Origin: Bacteroidaceae bacterium
GTDB taxonomy: Bacteria > Bacteroidota > Bacteroidia > Bacteroidales > Bacteroidaceae
Length of the DNA: 54,619 bases
Reading direction: 5' to 3'
Assembly (NCBI GenBank): GCA_017453465.1
Contig: JAFTEV010000004.1
Location: forward strand, 1 to 54,619
Numbering within the stretch: the first letter of the stretch is position 1; each line of letters begins with the position of its first letter. A program made the position numbers and the translations under genes. The notes under the pieces were generated by a model, which was given only the letters and a program-made list of their open reading frames with translations, had not been told where the DNA came from and searched no databases. Of the stretch, positions 1 through 8,426 are shown in pieces.

Positions 1-22
1 ATTGAGAAACAGTCTCACTTTT

Positions 23-50
23 GAGGCGTAGAAGCCTCCTTCTTTTTTCT
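23..50 (+). terminator. Possible intrinsic terminator at left edge
   Basis: GAGGC and GCCTC (23-27 and 34-38) form a short stem with a six-base loop, followed by a T-rich run. It would end a plus-strand gene lying left of the window. The stem is only five base pairs, so the call is weak. The rest of 1-358 holds no convincing gene. Confidence 0.35.
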
Positions 51-87
51 TGTTGATCATTCTTTGTTGCGTTTTGGATATACGCCG

Positions 88-95
88 CAAAGATA
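88..95 (-). promoter_or_regulatory. Possible Bacteroidota -7 box
   Basis: The minus strand reads TATCTTTG, a match to TAnnTTTG. It would fire leftward out of the window. It may serve whatever follows the DUF1703 gene. No -33 element was judged. Confidence 0.35.
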
Positions 96-358
96 ATCAT
101 TACATATAAGGTACGCAATACGGTCTAAAATGACCGCTTACGCCCGATTGTCAGATAGGGAAAGTGTTAAAATTTTGTGTTGAAATAATTCAACTCCTGC
201 AAGCTCGCTTGCCTAGGAGATAAAGGGAGAAAGAAGGAGATAAAGACGGTAGATTTTGCTGAATGATTGTAGCTGACAGAGTAACGTCCTCTATCTTCGC
301 CGCCGAAAAGCGGCATATCTATCTTTTACTTCCTATATCTACTTAACATCAGATATGA

Positions 359-1906
359 CTACTCCGCGATTTTCCAGTCGTCGATGCGGCGTGTGGCTGT
401 GGAGAAGTTGATGCCAATCTTGAAGAGCTGGCGGCTGTCGCCGGCAAAGGGCCTGGCATAACCTTTCGCCTCTATTTGCCGTAGGGCCTCGTCGGCTGTC
501 TTGTCAAGCTTCAGCTCCAGTATATAGATGTACTGGGGCGTCTGGATGAGGATGTCCATGCGCCCGTCGGTGGCGTGGCGTTCCACCTCGACGTAGAAGC
601 CCAGGAGGCGGAAGAAGACGTAGAGGGTGTTCTGGAAGTACAGCTCCAGATTGCCCATCACCTGATAGTCGCCGCTGGCGAAGAAGTTCTCCAGGCGGCG
701 CATGAAGCCTTCGGCATCCCCGTTGCGGATGGCTTTTACGAAGTGAGAGATAAAGAAGGTGCTCTTGTCCAGCACCTTGGGGGTGTAGAAGGGATAGAGG
801 TATTTGATGAAGCCCTGTTCCACCTCGCGGTTTGGGAAGCCCAGCCGGTAGGTGTCGAACTCCCGGTCGTAGCTTTTCAGTGTGAGGTATCCGCTCTGGT
901 AGAGCAGCGGCAGTGGATTCTCGTCCATGATGTCGATGCTGTTGAGCGTGTCGGTGGAGAGTTCCTCGGTGGTCATGCTTTCCAGGGGGTAGCCCGTCTT
1001 CTTCAGCTGATAGACGAGGAAGGAGGGTGTGCCCGTCTCGAACCAGTAGTCGCGGAACTGCTGGCTGGCCAGTGTGTTGAGCATACTGAAGGGGTTGTAC
1101 ATGCCGGGGCTGTCCATGCAGAAGTGATAGCCGTCGAAGTCTCTCTTCAGCCTTGCATAACATTCTTCCTTGGTCATCTTGTTGGCTTCGGCCAGAAGAG
1201 CCACTCCCTCGTCGAAGTTGGCGTGTATCTCATCCTCGGTCATGCCGCAGATGGTAGAATAGCGTTGGTCGAAAGACAGGTCAAAGAGATTGTTCAGGTC
1301 ACTGAACACACTCACCTTGCCGAACTTGGTCACACCTGTAAGGAAGGCAAATCGGATGTAGCGGTCACACGACTTGAGCGCACCGTAGAATGCCTTGAGT
1401 GTGTTGCGGTATTCCGTCTGCAAGGTTTCGTTGCCGATGGCCTGGAGCATGGGTTTGTCATATTCATCAACCAAAATGACCACACGGATTCCTGTCTTTT
1501 CAAAGATTTTTCTAATTAAATCTTCAAACCGAATACCCAAAGACTGCTGCTTATCATTGAGAACCTGATACTTACCCTCCCACAGAGCTAAGAAACTTCT
1601 GAGTTTATTCTCCAGAGCCTCTTTCGTGTCGTACTTTTCCGTGTTCAAATCCAGATGTAGAATGGGGTGCTTCACCCACTCCTTCTCCAACTTGCTCACG
1701 GCCAATCCTTCGAAGAGTTCGCGCTGCCCATCGAAATACGCTTCCAACGTGGAGAGAAACAGAGACTTGCCGAAACGACGCGGACGGGAAAGGAAGTAGT
1801 AATTCCCTTCCTGCACAAGCTTGTACATCAAGTTTGTCTTATCCACGTAAGCGTAACCGTCTCTACGTATCTTCTCAAAATTCTGTATTCCGATAGGGTA
1901 TTTCAT
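359..1906 (-). CDS. AAA-ATPase-like / PD-(D/E)XK nuclease protein (DUF1703 family)
   Basis: This 515-residue cytosolic protein has the two-part layout of the Bacteroidota AAA-ATPase_like plus DUF1703 family. The N-terminal ATPase part shows a Walker-A-like RPRRFGKS near residue 45 and a Walker-B-like VILVDEYDKP near residue 145. The C-terminal part carries a PD-(D/E)XK nuclease core (MDIL then YILELKLDK near residues 450-470). Biochemical function is not established for the family, which is often present in many copies per genome and is suspected to be mobile or selfish. A TATCTTTG box lies about 24 bases upstream of the ATG, so it is probably transcribed on its own. It sits directly downstream of upxZ, where capsule genes would normally start. 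Confidence 0.88.
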   Translation of the reverse strand: MKYPIGIQNFEKIRRDGYAYVDKTNLMYKLVQEGNYYFLSRPRRFGKSLFLSTLEAYFDGQRELFEGLAVSKLEKEWVKHPILHLDLNTEKYDTKEALENKLRSFLALWEGKYQVLNDKQQSLGIRFEDLIRKIFEKTGIRVVILVDEYDKPMLQAIGNETLQTEYRNTLKAFYGALKSCDRYIRFAFLTGVTKFGKVSVFSDLNNLFDLSFDQRYSTICGMTEDEIHANFDEGVALLAEANKMTKEECYARLKRDFDGYHFCMDSPGMYNPFSMLNTLASQQFRDYWFETGTPSFLVYQLKKTGYPLESMTTEELSTDTLNSIDIMDENPLPLLYQSGYLTLKSYDREFDTYRLGFPNREVEQGFIKYLYPFYTPKVLDKSTFFISHFVKAIRNGDAEGFMRRLENFFASGDYQVMGNLELYFQNTLYVFFRLLGFYVEVERHATDGRMDILIQTPQYIYILELKLDKTADEALRQIEAKGYARPFAGDSRQLFKIGINFSTATRRIDDWKIAE

Positions 1907-1929
1907 GCTTTTTTGCCTTCATTCATTTG

Positions 1930-1937
1930 CAAAGATA
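1930..1937 (-). promoter_or_regulatory. Promoter -7 box for the DUF1703 gene
   Basis: The minus strand reads TATCTTTG, matching TAnnTTTG, about 24 bases before the start codon at 1906. The leader would be very short. Confidence 0.6.
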
Positions 1938-2037
1938 CACCATTCGCTTGATACAACCAAATCTTTTGTTTGATTTTTTGTTAGCAGTCAATTCTTTCTA
2001 CGAAAGCGATAAATCGATGACTTTCTTGTGAGAGCAA

Positions 2038-2496
2038 TTATAGTAGGCTTTCCTGAACGGGTTCGAAGAAGGCTTGGAGGTAGTGGTCTTCCTCGGTGGG
2101 GGAAGTGGTGAGGGTGGGAAGGAGGTAGTCTATGATGGGAAGTAGGGTGTCGTCTTCGGTTTCGCAGTAGAGGTGGACAAGGAGGTGGGCTTTGAGCTTG
2201 CCGTCGGGAAGGAGGGGAAGCAGGAGGGCGGCTCGGTCTGTGGCTTGGTGGAACAGGGCGGAGTCGCGGTAGCCTACCTGGAGGACTACGAAGAGCGTGA
2301 GCAGGAGGCGGGCTTCCTGGACGGGCGTGAGGTCGCTGGAGTCCATGCTGGTAAGGAGCCGGCGGGCTGTGGCCTGGGCTTCGTGCCAGTCTGACTGATA
2401 GTCCTGAAGGGCGTAGTCTTCGGGGGTGTCAATCTGAAGGATTTGACGATAGTATTGAAGACGAAGCTGTTGTGCTTCTTTCAGTATCTTGTCCAT
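2038..2496 (-). CDS. upxZ: UpxZ-like antitermination antagonist
   Basis: A 152-residue, mostly helical protein. The start at 2496 gives the MDKILKEAQQL N-terminus; the frame runs further upstream but would overlap upxY. The central hydrophobic stretch with LLLTLFVVLQVGY, followed by KAHLLVHLYCETEDD, resembles UpxZ proteins. In Bacteroides fragilis these block the UpxY factors of other capsule loci so that one capsule operon is made at a time. It begins 11 bases after the upxY stop, in the usual upxY-upxZ order. The assignment rests on this order plus weak sequence resemblance; UpxZ proteins diverge fast. If the pair is functional, UpxZ would act in the cytoplasm on other loci's UpxY rather than on its neighbour. 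Confidence 0.65.
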   Translation of the reverse strand: MDKILKEAQQLRLQYYRQILQIDTPEDYALQDYQSDWHEAQATARRLLTSMDSSDLTPVQEARLLLTLFVVLQVGYRDSALFHQATDRAALLLPLLPDGKLKAHLLVHLYCETEDDTLLPIIDYLLPTLTTSPTEEDHYLQAFFEPVQESLL

Positions 2497-2507
2497 GGGG
2501 AGGGAAT

Positions 2508-3206
2508 TCAGAGTATTTCGAGTTCGCAGTTGCGGATGTAGGCGGTGGCGTATTTTCCCAGTTGGCCTAAATCGACAAAGACTCGACGCTGGTGTTTCCA
2601 CTTGAGCAGGGTGCCTTCCACGCCGGCAAAGGGGCCGCTGATTACGCGCACGCGCTTGCCTGTGAGGTAGGTCGGCACCTGGTTCTGGTCTATCAGGATG
2701 TCGGTGTGGCGGGATTCAATGATGCGGCGAAAGCTGTCGAACTGCCTTTCGGGTACAACCAGATAGTTGTCGCGCCCTGTGGGGGAGACGGAAAAGTGGT
2801 CGTAGAAGGGTGTCAGCCCTGGTATCTTCGGCCCTGTGCGGAAGAGTGCGCTGTAGTTGGAGGGCGAGGCGTTGAGGAACAGCAACCCTGTGTGGACGGG
2901 TCTTTCTTCGATAACGAGGGATGCCTTGCCGTCCACGATGTGGCAGACTTGTTTCTTGGTAACGGGAAGATAGGGGGTGATGCCCACGGGATGAAGGGTG
3001 GAGAGGGTTTCATAGACGGTGCGTGCCCTGCCGTGGGTAATGCGAGCAACGAACCAGCGTTGCTGCGAAGGGATTGGAGCGTTCTCTACCGACTGCCCAT
3101 TCGGTGCGTTGCCTGGAATGGGGGGCGTATTGGACGTAAATCCGCTACTGTTGTGTAGGCCGCTGTCGGCCTGAACGGGTTTGCAAGATTGAATGTTGTT
3201 CAACAC
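2508..3206 (-). CDS. upxY: UpxY family transcription antiterminator (NusG-like)
   Basis: A 232-residue NusG paralogue. After a 48-residue polar linker comes the NusG N-terminal domain (RWFVARITHGRARTVYETL from about residue 50, continuing to the PTYLTGKR region). A KOW domain follows, with VRVISGPFAGVEGTLLK near residue 190. UpxY proteins bind RNA polymerase at their own leader and prevent early termination of a capsule operon. The start used is a GTG; no ATG lies between it and the NusG domain. Upstream is a leader of about 480 bases that starts at a TACCTTTG box and contains an intrinsic terminator, as expected for this mechanism. No polysaccharide genes follow within the window: the next genes are upxZ and a DUF1703 protein. 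Confidence 0.85.
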   Translation of the reverse strand: MLNNIQSCKPVQADSGLHNSSGFTSNTPPIPGNAPNGQSVENAPIPSQQRWFVARITHGRARTVYETLSTLHPVGITPYLPVTKKQVCHIVDGKASLVIEERPVHTGLLFLNASPSNYSALFRTGPKIPGLTPFYDHFSVSPTGRDNYLVVPERQFDSFRRIIESRHTDILIDQNQVPTYLTGKRVRVISGPFAGVEGTLLKWKHQRRVFVDLGQLGKYATAYIRNCELEIL

Positions 3207-3243
3207 TGCGCGCTTATATAGGAACCTCCATATATAAGGACAT

Positions 3244-3280
3244 AAAAAAAGCGTGAAATCTTCTGTTTTCTATTCCACGC
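3244..3280 (-). terminator. Intrinsic terminator in the upxY leader
   Basis: On the minus strand GCGTGGAAT and ATTTCACGC pair as a nine-base stem (one G-U) around a 12-base loop, followed by seven Ts. It lies about 38 bases before the upxY start and after the leader promoter. It would attenuate the operon unless antitermination occurs, and is a plausible target of UpxY itself. Confidence 0.7.
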
Positions 3281-3689
3281 ATGGAAACTCCAGCATTGCC
3301 TATTGAAGTTGAACAGACAACGTTAGAGCTCACGCCGATATGAATACATCTATCCTATGCTGAAACCAAAGCTCATCGTTCCGTCTGGCCATGCTTCGTG
3401 AGGCATGGGGGCAGGAACAATCGCTGCGTCAGCAGGATGGAATTATCACATCCCAGAGCATCTACCGTTGCAATGTTCGAGACTTCAATCTGGTGAATTT
3501 GCTGGATTCCCTATGCGTCAGGAACAAAGCGTCGAGTAAACGCTTTCAATATGTCTTTTCCCTTTGACATAGCCCATCCCAACCGCTGTACAAGAACAGC
3601 ATCGGCGTGAACTACACACATCCGAAGGAGAGAGGTGCAGAGGCTCGCTCAGCGGATTCTCTGAATTTCGGATTCTTGGGAAATTGCCG
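3281..3689 (-). other. Long upxY leader region
   Basis: About 400 bases between the TACCTTTG box and the leader terminator contain no convincing gene. A 58-codon plus-strand frame at 3391-3567 was seen but not recognised. On the minus strand this stretch would be the transcribed leader in which an UpxY factor could load. Confidence 0.5.
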
Positions 3690-3697
3690 CAAAGGTA
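3690..3697 (-). promoter_or_regulatory. Promoter -7 box of the upxY-upxZ leader
   Basis: The minus strand reads TACCTTTG followed by CGGCAA, a standard Bacteroidota -7 match. Transcription would begin near 3683, giving a leader of roughly 480 bases. Confidence 0.55.
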
Positions 3698-3870
3698 GTG
3701 TGTTTTTTTCAGCTACTCAAATTTTTTGGACAAAAATTAAACGAAAGCGTCACTTTTGCGATGTTTCATGGAGAAACCATTGAGAAAACATCGGGCTGAG
3801 GGACAAGTGTGTCAGCAGCTCTTTTGACAAGGAAATGCTGCCCCACTCTGCTTTTTCTTAAAAAAAGTAA

Positions 3871-3952
3871 GCAATGCGCCGCGCTCGCGTAGGCTATTGT
3901 TTGCGACTGATTGCCTACGTGGGCGCGACGCATTGCCTACACGAGCGCGATT
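3871..3952. repeat. REP-like palindromic repeat, copy A
   Basis: The arms GCAATGCGCCGCGCTCGCGT... and ...GGGCGCGACGCATTGC are imperfect inverted copies around a short spacer, followed by a further partial unit ending near 3952. The same 22-base unit, GCG(T/C)CGCGCTCGCGTAGGC plus AAT, occurs near 29.5 kb and 51.5 kb. It lies between the upxY promoter and the lipoprotein promoter, in non-coding DNA. Confidence 0.8.
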
Positions 3953-4142
3953 GTTCCTATATGCAACGTCCTCAGTTTGTTATAGGTACTCATTTCGAGG
4001 CGATTACCCAATGTGTTTTGTCGGGAAAAGCGTGTTTTCCAGCCGCTATCAATATTATTTAACAGAAAAAGCGGTGTTTAGGGGGGATGTGGAGCGAAAG
4101 CGGATATTCACCGAAAAACTTTGTTTCTTCGAGAAATCGCCG

Positions 4143-4150
4143 TAACTTTG
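4143..4150 (+). promoter_or_regulatory. Promoter -7 box for the DUF3828-like lipoprotein
   Basis: TAACTTTG followed by CCGC, a strong TAnnTTTG match about 50 bases before the ATG at 4202. Confidence 0.65.
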
Positions 4151-4201
4151 CCGCAAAGAACGGCTTGAAGAATGAGCCTTTCCCAGTAAATACAAGGATT
4201 T

Positions 4202-4768
4202 ATGCGAAAAGAAGTTTTATTTCTTGCCTTGCTGCTGGCACTGGCCAGTTGTGGGCACAGCAACAAGAAGGGCGAGAGCCTTTCAGCAGAGAATGAGGTG
4301 GATAGCACTGCCGTAGAAGCAGACCTGACAGCAGAAGTTGCAGCCCGCATCACGGCCATCTACGACGAGGTGTTCGGTTCCTATCGTGCTCAAACAGAAA
4401 ATGCATGGCCGGTGGAGGACTTTGACCGCGAAGGTTTCTTGTCGAAAGATTATCTCAGGCTGCAAGCACAGGTTTTGCGAGCAGACAGCCTGGCGGGAGA
4501 GTTGGGATTTTTCGACTACGACCACTGGATTCAGGCTCAGGACTGGGGCAGCGACCTGGCCATGCAGCTGGTTGGTACGGAGATGCAGAGCGACAGCACT
4601 GCCCTGTGCCACATTATTATATTAAACTGCGGCTACAAGACTCCGTTCACCATTGCCATGGTGAAGGAAGATGGCCGTTGGCTGATTGACGACTTCATCA
4701 ACGACCCTGCGGACGGGCTTTCCGTATCGTCGGAAAAAGAACAAATGAAGGAGTATTTGAAGCAGTGA
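4202..4768 (+). CDS. Small lipoprotein, DUF3828-like
   Basis: A 188-residue predicted lipoprotein. The signal peptide is short (MRKEVLFLALLLALASC) with the lipobox Cys at residue 17. An acidic linker to about residue 45 is followed by a compact alpha/beta domain. The C-terminal part, with MVKEDGRWLIDDF near residue 160, matches the style of DUF3828 or NTF2-like domains, in which a final strand reports a calculated net change. Function unknown; it probably sits in the periplasm or outer membrane. A TAACTTTG promoter lies 50 bases upstream. The codons for HIIIL at 4611-4625 are unusually AT-rich and match the dispersed CATTAT motif. Confidence 0.75.
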   Translation: MRKEVLFLALLLALASCGHSNKKGESLSAENEVDSTAVEADLTAEVAARITAIYDEVFGSYRAQTENAWPVEDFDREGFLSKDYLRLQAQVLRADSLAGELGFFDYDHWIQAQDWGSDLAMQLVGTEMQSDSTALCHIIILNCGYKTPFTIAMVKEDGRWLIDDFINDPADGLSVSSEKEQMKEYLKQ

Positions 4769-4881
4769 AGTGACAGAAAACATAAATTGCAACATCCAAG
4801 CCGCTAAATCCTCCCAAAGATTCACAGGAAAACATTGATTTGCAGAGTTTGTTTTATAAAAACCGCCAAAAGCGACATTCT

Positions 4882-5514
4882 ATGAAAACAAAGAAAATAA
4901 AGTGTATCGTCTTCGACCTTGGAGGCGTGGTGATTCACCTGAGTTACGAACAGGCCGTGCGCCATTTTGAGGAGATAGGGCTGAAGGATGCCCGAAAGCA
5001 TCTGGACGCATTCCACCAGACAGGTATCTTTGGCGAACTGGAGGAAGGTAGGATTTCTGCCGAAACGTTCCGTTCTGAATTGAGCAAGCTGGTGGGACGC
5101 GAACTGACGATGGAGGAATGCGGCTATGCCTGGCATGGCTACGTGGAGGCTGTGCCAAAGCGGAACCTGCTGGCTCTCAAGTGCCTCCAGAGGAAGGGCT
5201 ACCGTGTGTGCCTGTTGTCAAACACCAATCCGTTCATGATGGCATGGGCTTATAGCAAGGACTTCGATGGCGAGGGAAATGGCATTGACCAGTATTTCGA
5301 CCGCCTTTATTTGAGCTACGAATGCAGGGTGATGAAGCCTGCCAAGGAAATCTTTGAGCAGATGCTGCAAGGTGAGGGGGTGAGTCCCGAAGAGGTGCTC
5401 TTCATCGACGACAGTCCCGCCAATTGCCAGGCAGCAGAACAGCTGGGCATACAGACACTTTGTCCACAGAACAACGAGGACTGGACGGGGAGTCTGATGG
5501 AAAGAATCCTTTGA
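4882..5514 (+). CDS. HAD-superfamily sugar-phosphatase-like hydrolase
   Basis: A 210-residue cytosolic HAD hydrolase, subfamily IA (YihX-like). Motif I is VFDLGGVV at about residues 10-17, with the nucleophile Asp and the Gly variant at +2 seen in YihX and relatives. Motif II is LLSNTNP near residue 110, the conserved Lys is in VMKPAKEIF, and motif IV is LFIDDSPAN near residue 175. YihX relatives hydrolyse sugar phosphates such as glucose-1-phosphate, but the substrate here is unknown. The ATG at 4882 is chosen over an upstream TTG because it places motif I at the usual distance. A strong bidirectional terminator follows immediately. Confidence 0.87.
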   Translation: MKTKKIKCIVFDLGGVVIHLSYEQAVRHFEEIGLKDARKHLDAFHQTGIFGELEEGRISAETFRSELSKLVGRELTMEECGYAWHGYVEAVPKRNLLALKCLQRKGYRVCLLSNTNPFMMAWAYSKDFDGEGNGIDQYFDRLYLSYECRVMKPAKEIFEQMLQGEGVSPEEVLFIDDSPANCQAAEQLGIQTLCPQNNEDWTGSLMERIL

Positions 5515-5519
5515 TTACC

Positions 5520-5575
5520 AAAGAACGCCATGTTAAACCAATTGGTTCAGCATGGCGTTCTTTCTTTGTTTTTGT
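5520..5575. terminator. Bidirectional intrinsic terminator
   Basis: AAAGAACGCCATG (5520-5532) and CATGGCGTTCTTT (5551-5563) form a 13-base perfect stem, extended inward by AACC/GGTT. A T-rich run follows on the plus strand. It separates the convergent HAD and GH106 genes. Confidence 0.85.
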
Positions 5576-5579
5576 GATG

Positions 5580-8396
5580 TCATCGGATGATGACTTTTCT
5601 GCCAGCGTTGATGTATATGCCTGGCGTGGAGGGGCGTTCTATGCGCAGCCCTTGCAAGGTGTACCAGTCGGCAGATGTTGTGACAGTCGGATGGGCGGCG
5701 GGCAGTTCGGAAATGCCGCTGGCATCGTCGGGATAGCTGATGGCCACAAGGCTGACAGCGGAGTTCAGTCCAGAGGGGACGAGCGACCAGCCCGCAAAGC
5801 TGTCGTTGGTAGTGCCAACGCCGTTGCCCGCAGAGATATTGCTGATGTTGATGTCCTCAAAGATGCGCCACTGCGTGCCATCTTTATCCATGCGGCGAAT
5901 GCGGTTGGCGGGCAGATTGGTCACTTCGATGCGCACAAGGTTGTTGCCTACCTTGAGGGCGTTGGTGCAGTCCAACGTGAAGGGCACACTCCAGGCGCAG
6001 CCCACATACACATTATTTATATATACGCGAGCCGATTCGCGCACATCGCCCAAATGGATTTCGTAATGCTGTCCGTTGAGTTGGTCAGCAGTGAGCGTGA
6101 CCGACGTTTCATACACGCCTGTGCCCATGAGCTGTGCCGTGTTGTCGTCGAGCGTTTCCCATGTCTGGGGAGCTGCCAGCGTGTAAGTCTTCGAGAAAGA
6201 AATGCCGTTGGCCAATGGAGCATCACTGAAGCTGAGTGTCCATGCGCCATCCAGCGGAATTTCAGTCGTCTGTGCTTCTGCCACATCGTGGTCACGCTGG
6301 AGACCTGTGGCGGCAATGTCGTAGTCGTAAGTCTGGAGGATGACCGATTCACCAGAACGCAGGTTCAGATAGACTTGCCCTTCGTCGTTGACCAGTGCCT
6401 GACGGATGCTGCCGTCAACAGGATTGAAGAGGGCTGCGGACTGGAAGCTGACTGCCAGAGCCACATAGCTGGACACATCATTGGCCGTCAGATTGGTGAT
6501 GAAGTAGTGATGTCCCGTTGGATTGCTGCGACGAATGAAGCGGAGTCCCAGCTGCCGACGCATGGGTTCGGGCTGGCAAATGGCATTGAAGATGCTCTCG
6601 TCACGTTTCTGCGAAACGATGTTTGCACCGAGAGCAGCCAAGGAGTCGAGCCATGCCTTCGTTGCAGTGGGCATATAGAGTTCCACAGGTATTTGCAGCG
6701 CCTTATAGCGTGCGCCGCCCTCCGTAATCAGTTCGCCGTCTTCGTAACGCAGGTTCTCTATCATCTTGTCGGTGATGTAGTCACAGCCGTAGCCATAGAC
6801 ATCGAGCGAATCGACAGTGCGGTCCAGCTTGCCATATTGATTGGGTACATCGGAAATAGCACAGAGGCGGAGCCAGTTGGTGCCAGAGGTGTGCCAAGAG
6901 TTGTAGCAAGTGAAATAAACCAGCACATCGTTGTCAGGTTCTCCCCACTGCAAAAAGCTCTGGCAGCGGTTGACGTACTGCATGAAGCCCGCAGCGTCTT
7001 TCCAGATGCTGTTGGTGGGCGACATATCAATGCTGGCATAGAACTTATGGCCTGGCCATGCAGCCTCACGGGGCGAATAGGTCGTGCCGTGGAAGAACAT
7101 ACGGTTCACGCCAGCCAGGAACATGAGGTCCATTTCGGGCTTCATCTGTGAGAGCGAGGTGCGGAAGTGTTCTGTAAACCAAGTGAAAGTCTCGCTCGAT
7201 GTCAGTCGCTTGCCTGTCAAGTGGGCTGCCGAAGAAGCCATCTTCAGTGTGGCAAAGTCGCTGGAGTTCTTGGCCGTGAAGCCTTCGTCCGTGCGCAGTC
7301 CCTTGATGTTGAGCGGGGTCATGCCATAGCCTTCAATCTCAGGTATATCGACCGAGGCGTAGGTGTCTATCAGGTTGGAAGGTGAGCCGTGCGACTGGTT
7401 GCGGGTGAGCACCCCGTGGCGGTGGGCAAAGTCGTTCCACGGCTTGATGAAGTTGTCCATATACATGTCTGCCATGGTCTCGCGATAGTCGGCACGCACC
7501 TGCGCCTTGGGGTCACTGCTCAGCAAGAAGAGTTCTTGCAAGTGGTTCTGAAGCCTGTAGCCACGTCGTTTCTCAAATTCCTCGAAGAAACGGGGCGACC
7601 AGTCTGCACCGAAGATTTCGTAAGAGTCGTTGAAGAACGTAGCGGGATAAGGATTGCCATTCTTGGCAAAGGTTGTCTCGAAGTGCTGAATGTAGTTGGC
7701 CACGGCTGCACTGTCGAGGTGGTCGAGCACATAGCCCTCACCACCTGGGGCTGCACGCTTCACCATCTGCATGGTGTGCCCGTCGAAGACAGCGATGATG
7801 CGCCATTTTCCCTCCTGCTCTGGTGTCCAGGTCAACGTATTGTTCTTCACGAAGCTGGTCACATCCAGTGTATCGACATCCTTCATCCGCTGCGGATAGG
7901 CCATCACGCAGTTCAGCGTGCTGTTGGCAGCCGGAGTAACATCGAATGTAATGGTCGGCGCAGCGGCTGTGGTTGTGAAATCGCCTTTCGTATAGACCAG
8001 TTTGCCAGCCGCTTCTTTCAGTGGAACCCACGGACCACCGAAGGGCCAGCCCGAACCCATGTTCATGTCTATCTGTATGCCGTTTTCCTGTCCAAGTTTC
8101 TCCACGGTCTTCAACTTGTCCATCCAGTTTGCACTCAGGTACGTAATGTTGTTCTTGGCATTCTGCACCCCATAGATGGGCGTGATTTCCAGTGTGCCAA
8201 TGCCTGTCTGGGCATATTCTGCCATCAGCGCACTGAGGTTGGCGTCGTCCACTGCCGAACCGAGCCACCACCAACGGGCACCTGGCTTCGTCTGCACACT
8301 GCTTTCGGGCCAGGCCGGAGCCTGTGCCGAGGCGGGAAGGACGAGGAGCGAAGACGGAAGAATAAAGGATAAAAGGATTGTAGTCAGCCGTTTCAT
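5580..8396 (-). CDS. GH106 family alpha-L-rhamnosidase
   Basis: A 938-residue secreted glycosidase. The signal peptide ends at PASAQA near residue 25. The catalytic region opens with ARWWWLGSAVDDANL and MNMGSGWPFGGPW, typical of GH106 enzymes, which release alpha-L-rhamnose from pectic rhamnogalacturonan. A beta-sandwich near residues 740-860 resembles the sugar-binding domains of GH2 and GH106 enzymes. The last 25 residues (TLQGLRIERP...GIYINAGRKVIIR) form a short tail common in Prevotella exported proteins, possibly related to type IX secretion signals. It is last in the run thiD, GH127, DUF1016, DUF1846, GH106. The YINNV codons at 6010-6025 match the AT-rich repeat motif. Confidence 0.85.
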   Translation of the reverse strand: MKRLTTILLSFILPSSLLVLPASAQAPAWPESSVQTKPGARWWWLGSAVDDANLSALMAEYAQTGIGTLEITPIYGVQNAKNNITYLSANWMDKLKTVEKLGQENGIQIDMNMGSGWPFGGPWVPLKEAAGKLVYTKGDFTTTAAAPTITFDVTPAANSTLNCVMAYPQRMKDVDTLDVTSFVKNNTLTWTPEQEGKWRIIAVFDGHTMQMVKRAAPGGEGYVLDHLDSAAVANYIQHFETTFAKNGNPYPATFFNDSYEIFGADWSPRFFEEFEKRRGYRLQNHLQELFLLSSDPKAQVRADYRETMADMYMDNFIKPWNDFAHRHGVLTRNQSHGSPSNLIDTYASVDIPEIEGYGMTPLNIKGLRTDEGFTAKNSSDFATLKMASSAAHLTGKRLTSSETFTWFTEHFRTSLSQMKPEMDLMFLAGVNRMFFHGTTYSPREAAWPGHKFYASIDMSPTNSIWKDAAGFMQYVNRCQSFLQWGEPDNDVLVYFTCYNSWHTSGTNWLRLCAISDVPNQYGKLDRTVDSLDVYGYGCDYITDKMIENLRYEDGELITEGGARYKALQIPVELYMPTATKAWLDSLAALGANIVSQKRDESIFNAICQPEPMRRQLGLRFIRRSNPTGHHYFITNLTANDVSSYVALAVSFQSAALFNPVDGSIRQALVNDEGQVYLNLRSGESVILQTYDYDIAATGLQRDHDVAEAQTTEIPLDGAWTLSFSDAPLANGISFSKTYTLAAPQTWETLDDNTAQLMGTGVYETSVTLTADQLNGQHYEIHLGDVRESARVYINNVYVGCAWSVPFTLDCTNALKVGNNLVRIEVTNLPANRIRRMDKDGTQWRIFEDINISNISAGNGVGTTNDSFAGWSLVPSGLNSAVSLVAISYPDDASGISELPAAHPTVTTSADWYTLQGLRIERPSTPGIYINAGRKVIIR

Positions 8397-8426
8397 AATA
8401 GGTTGTGAGGTTATAGGGTTATGAGG

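Noticed and set aside
3391-3567. A 58-codon plus-strand frame starting MLREAWGQEQ
   Set aside because: No family was recognised and no promoter lies before it. It sits opposite the upxY leader and may be a gene relic, but this cannot be supported.
5424-7151. A 575-codon plus-strand open frame opposite GH106
   Set aside because: It is a shadow of the GH106 codons, has no domain and overlaps the HAD gene and its terminator.
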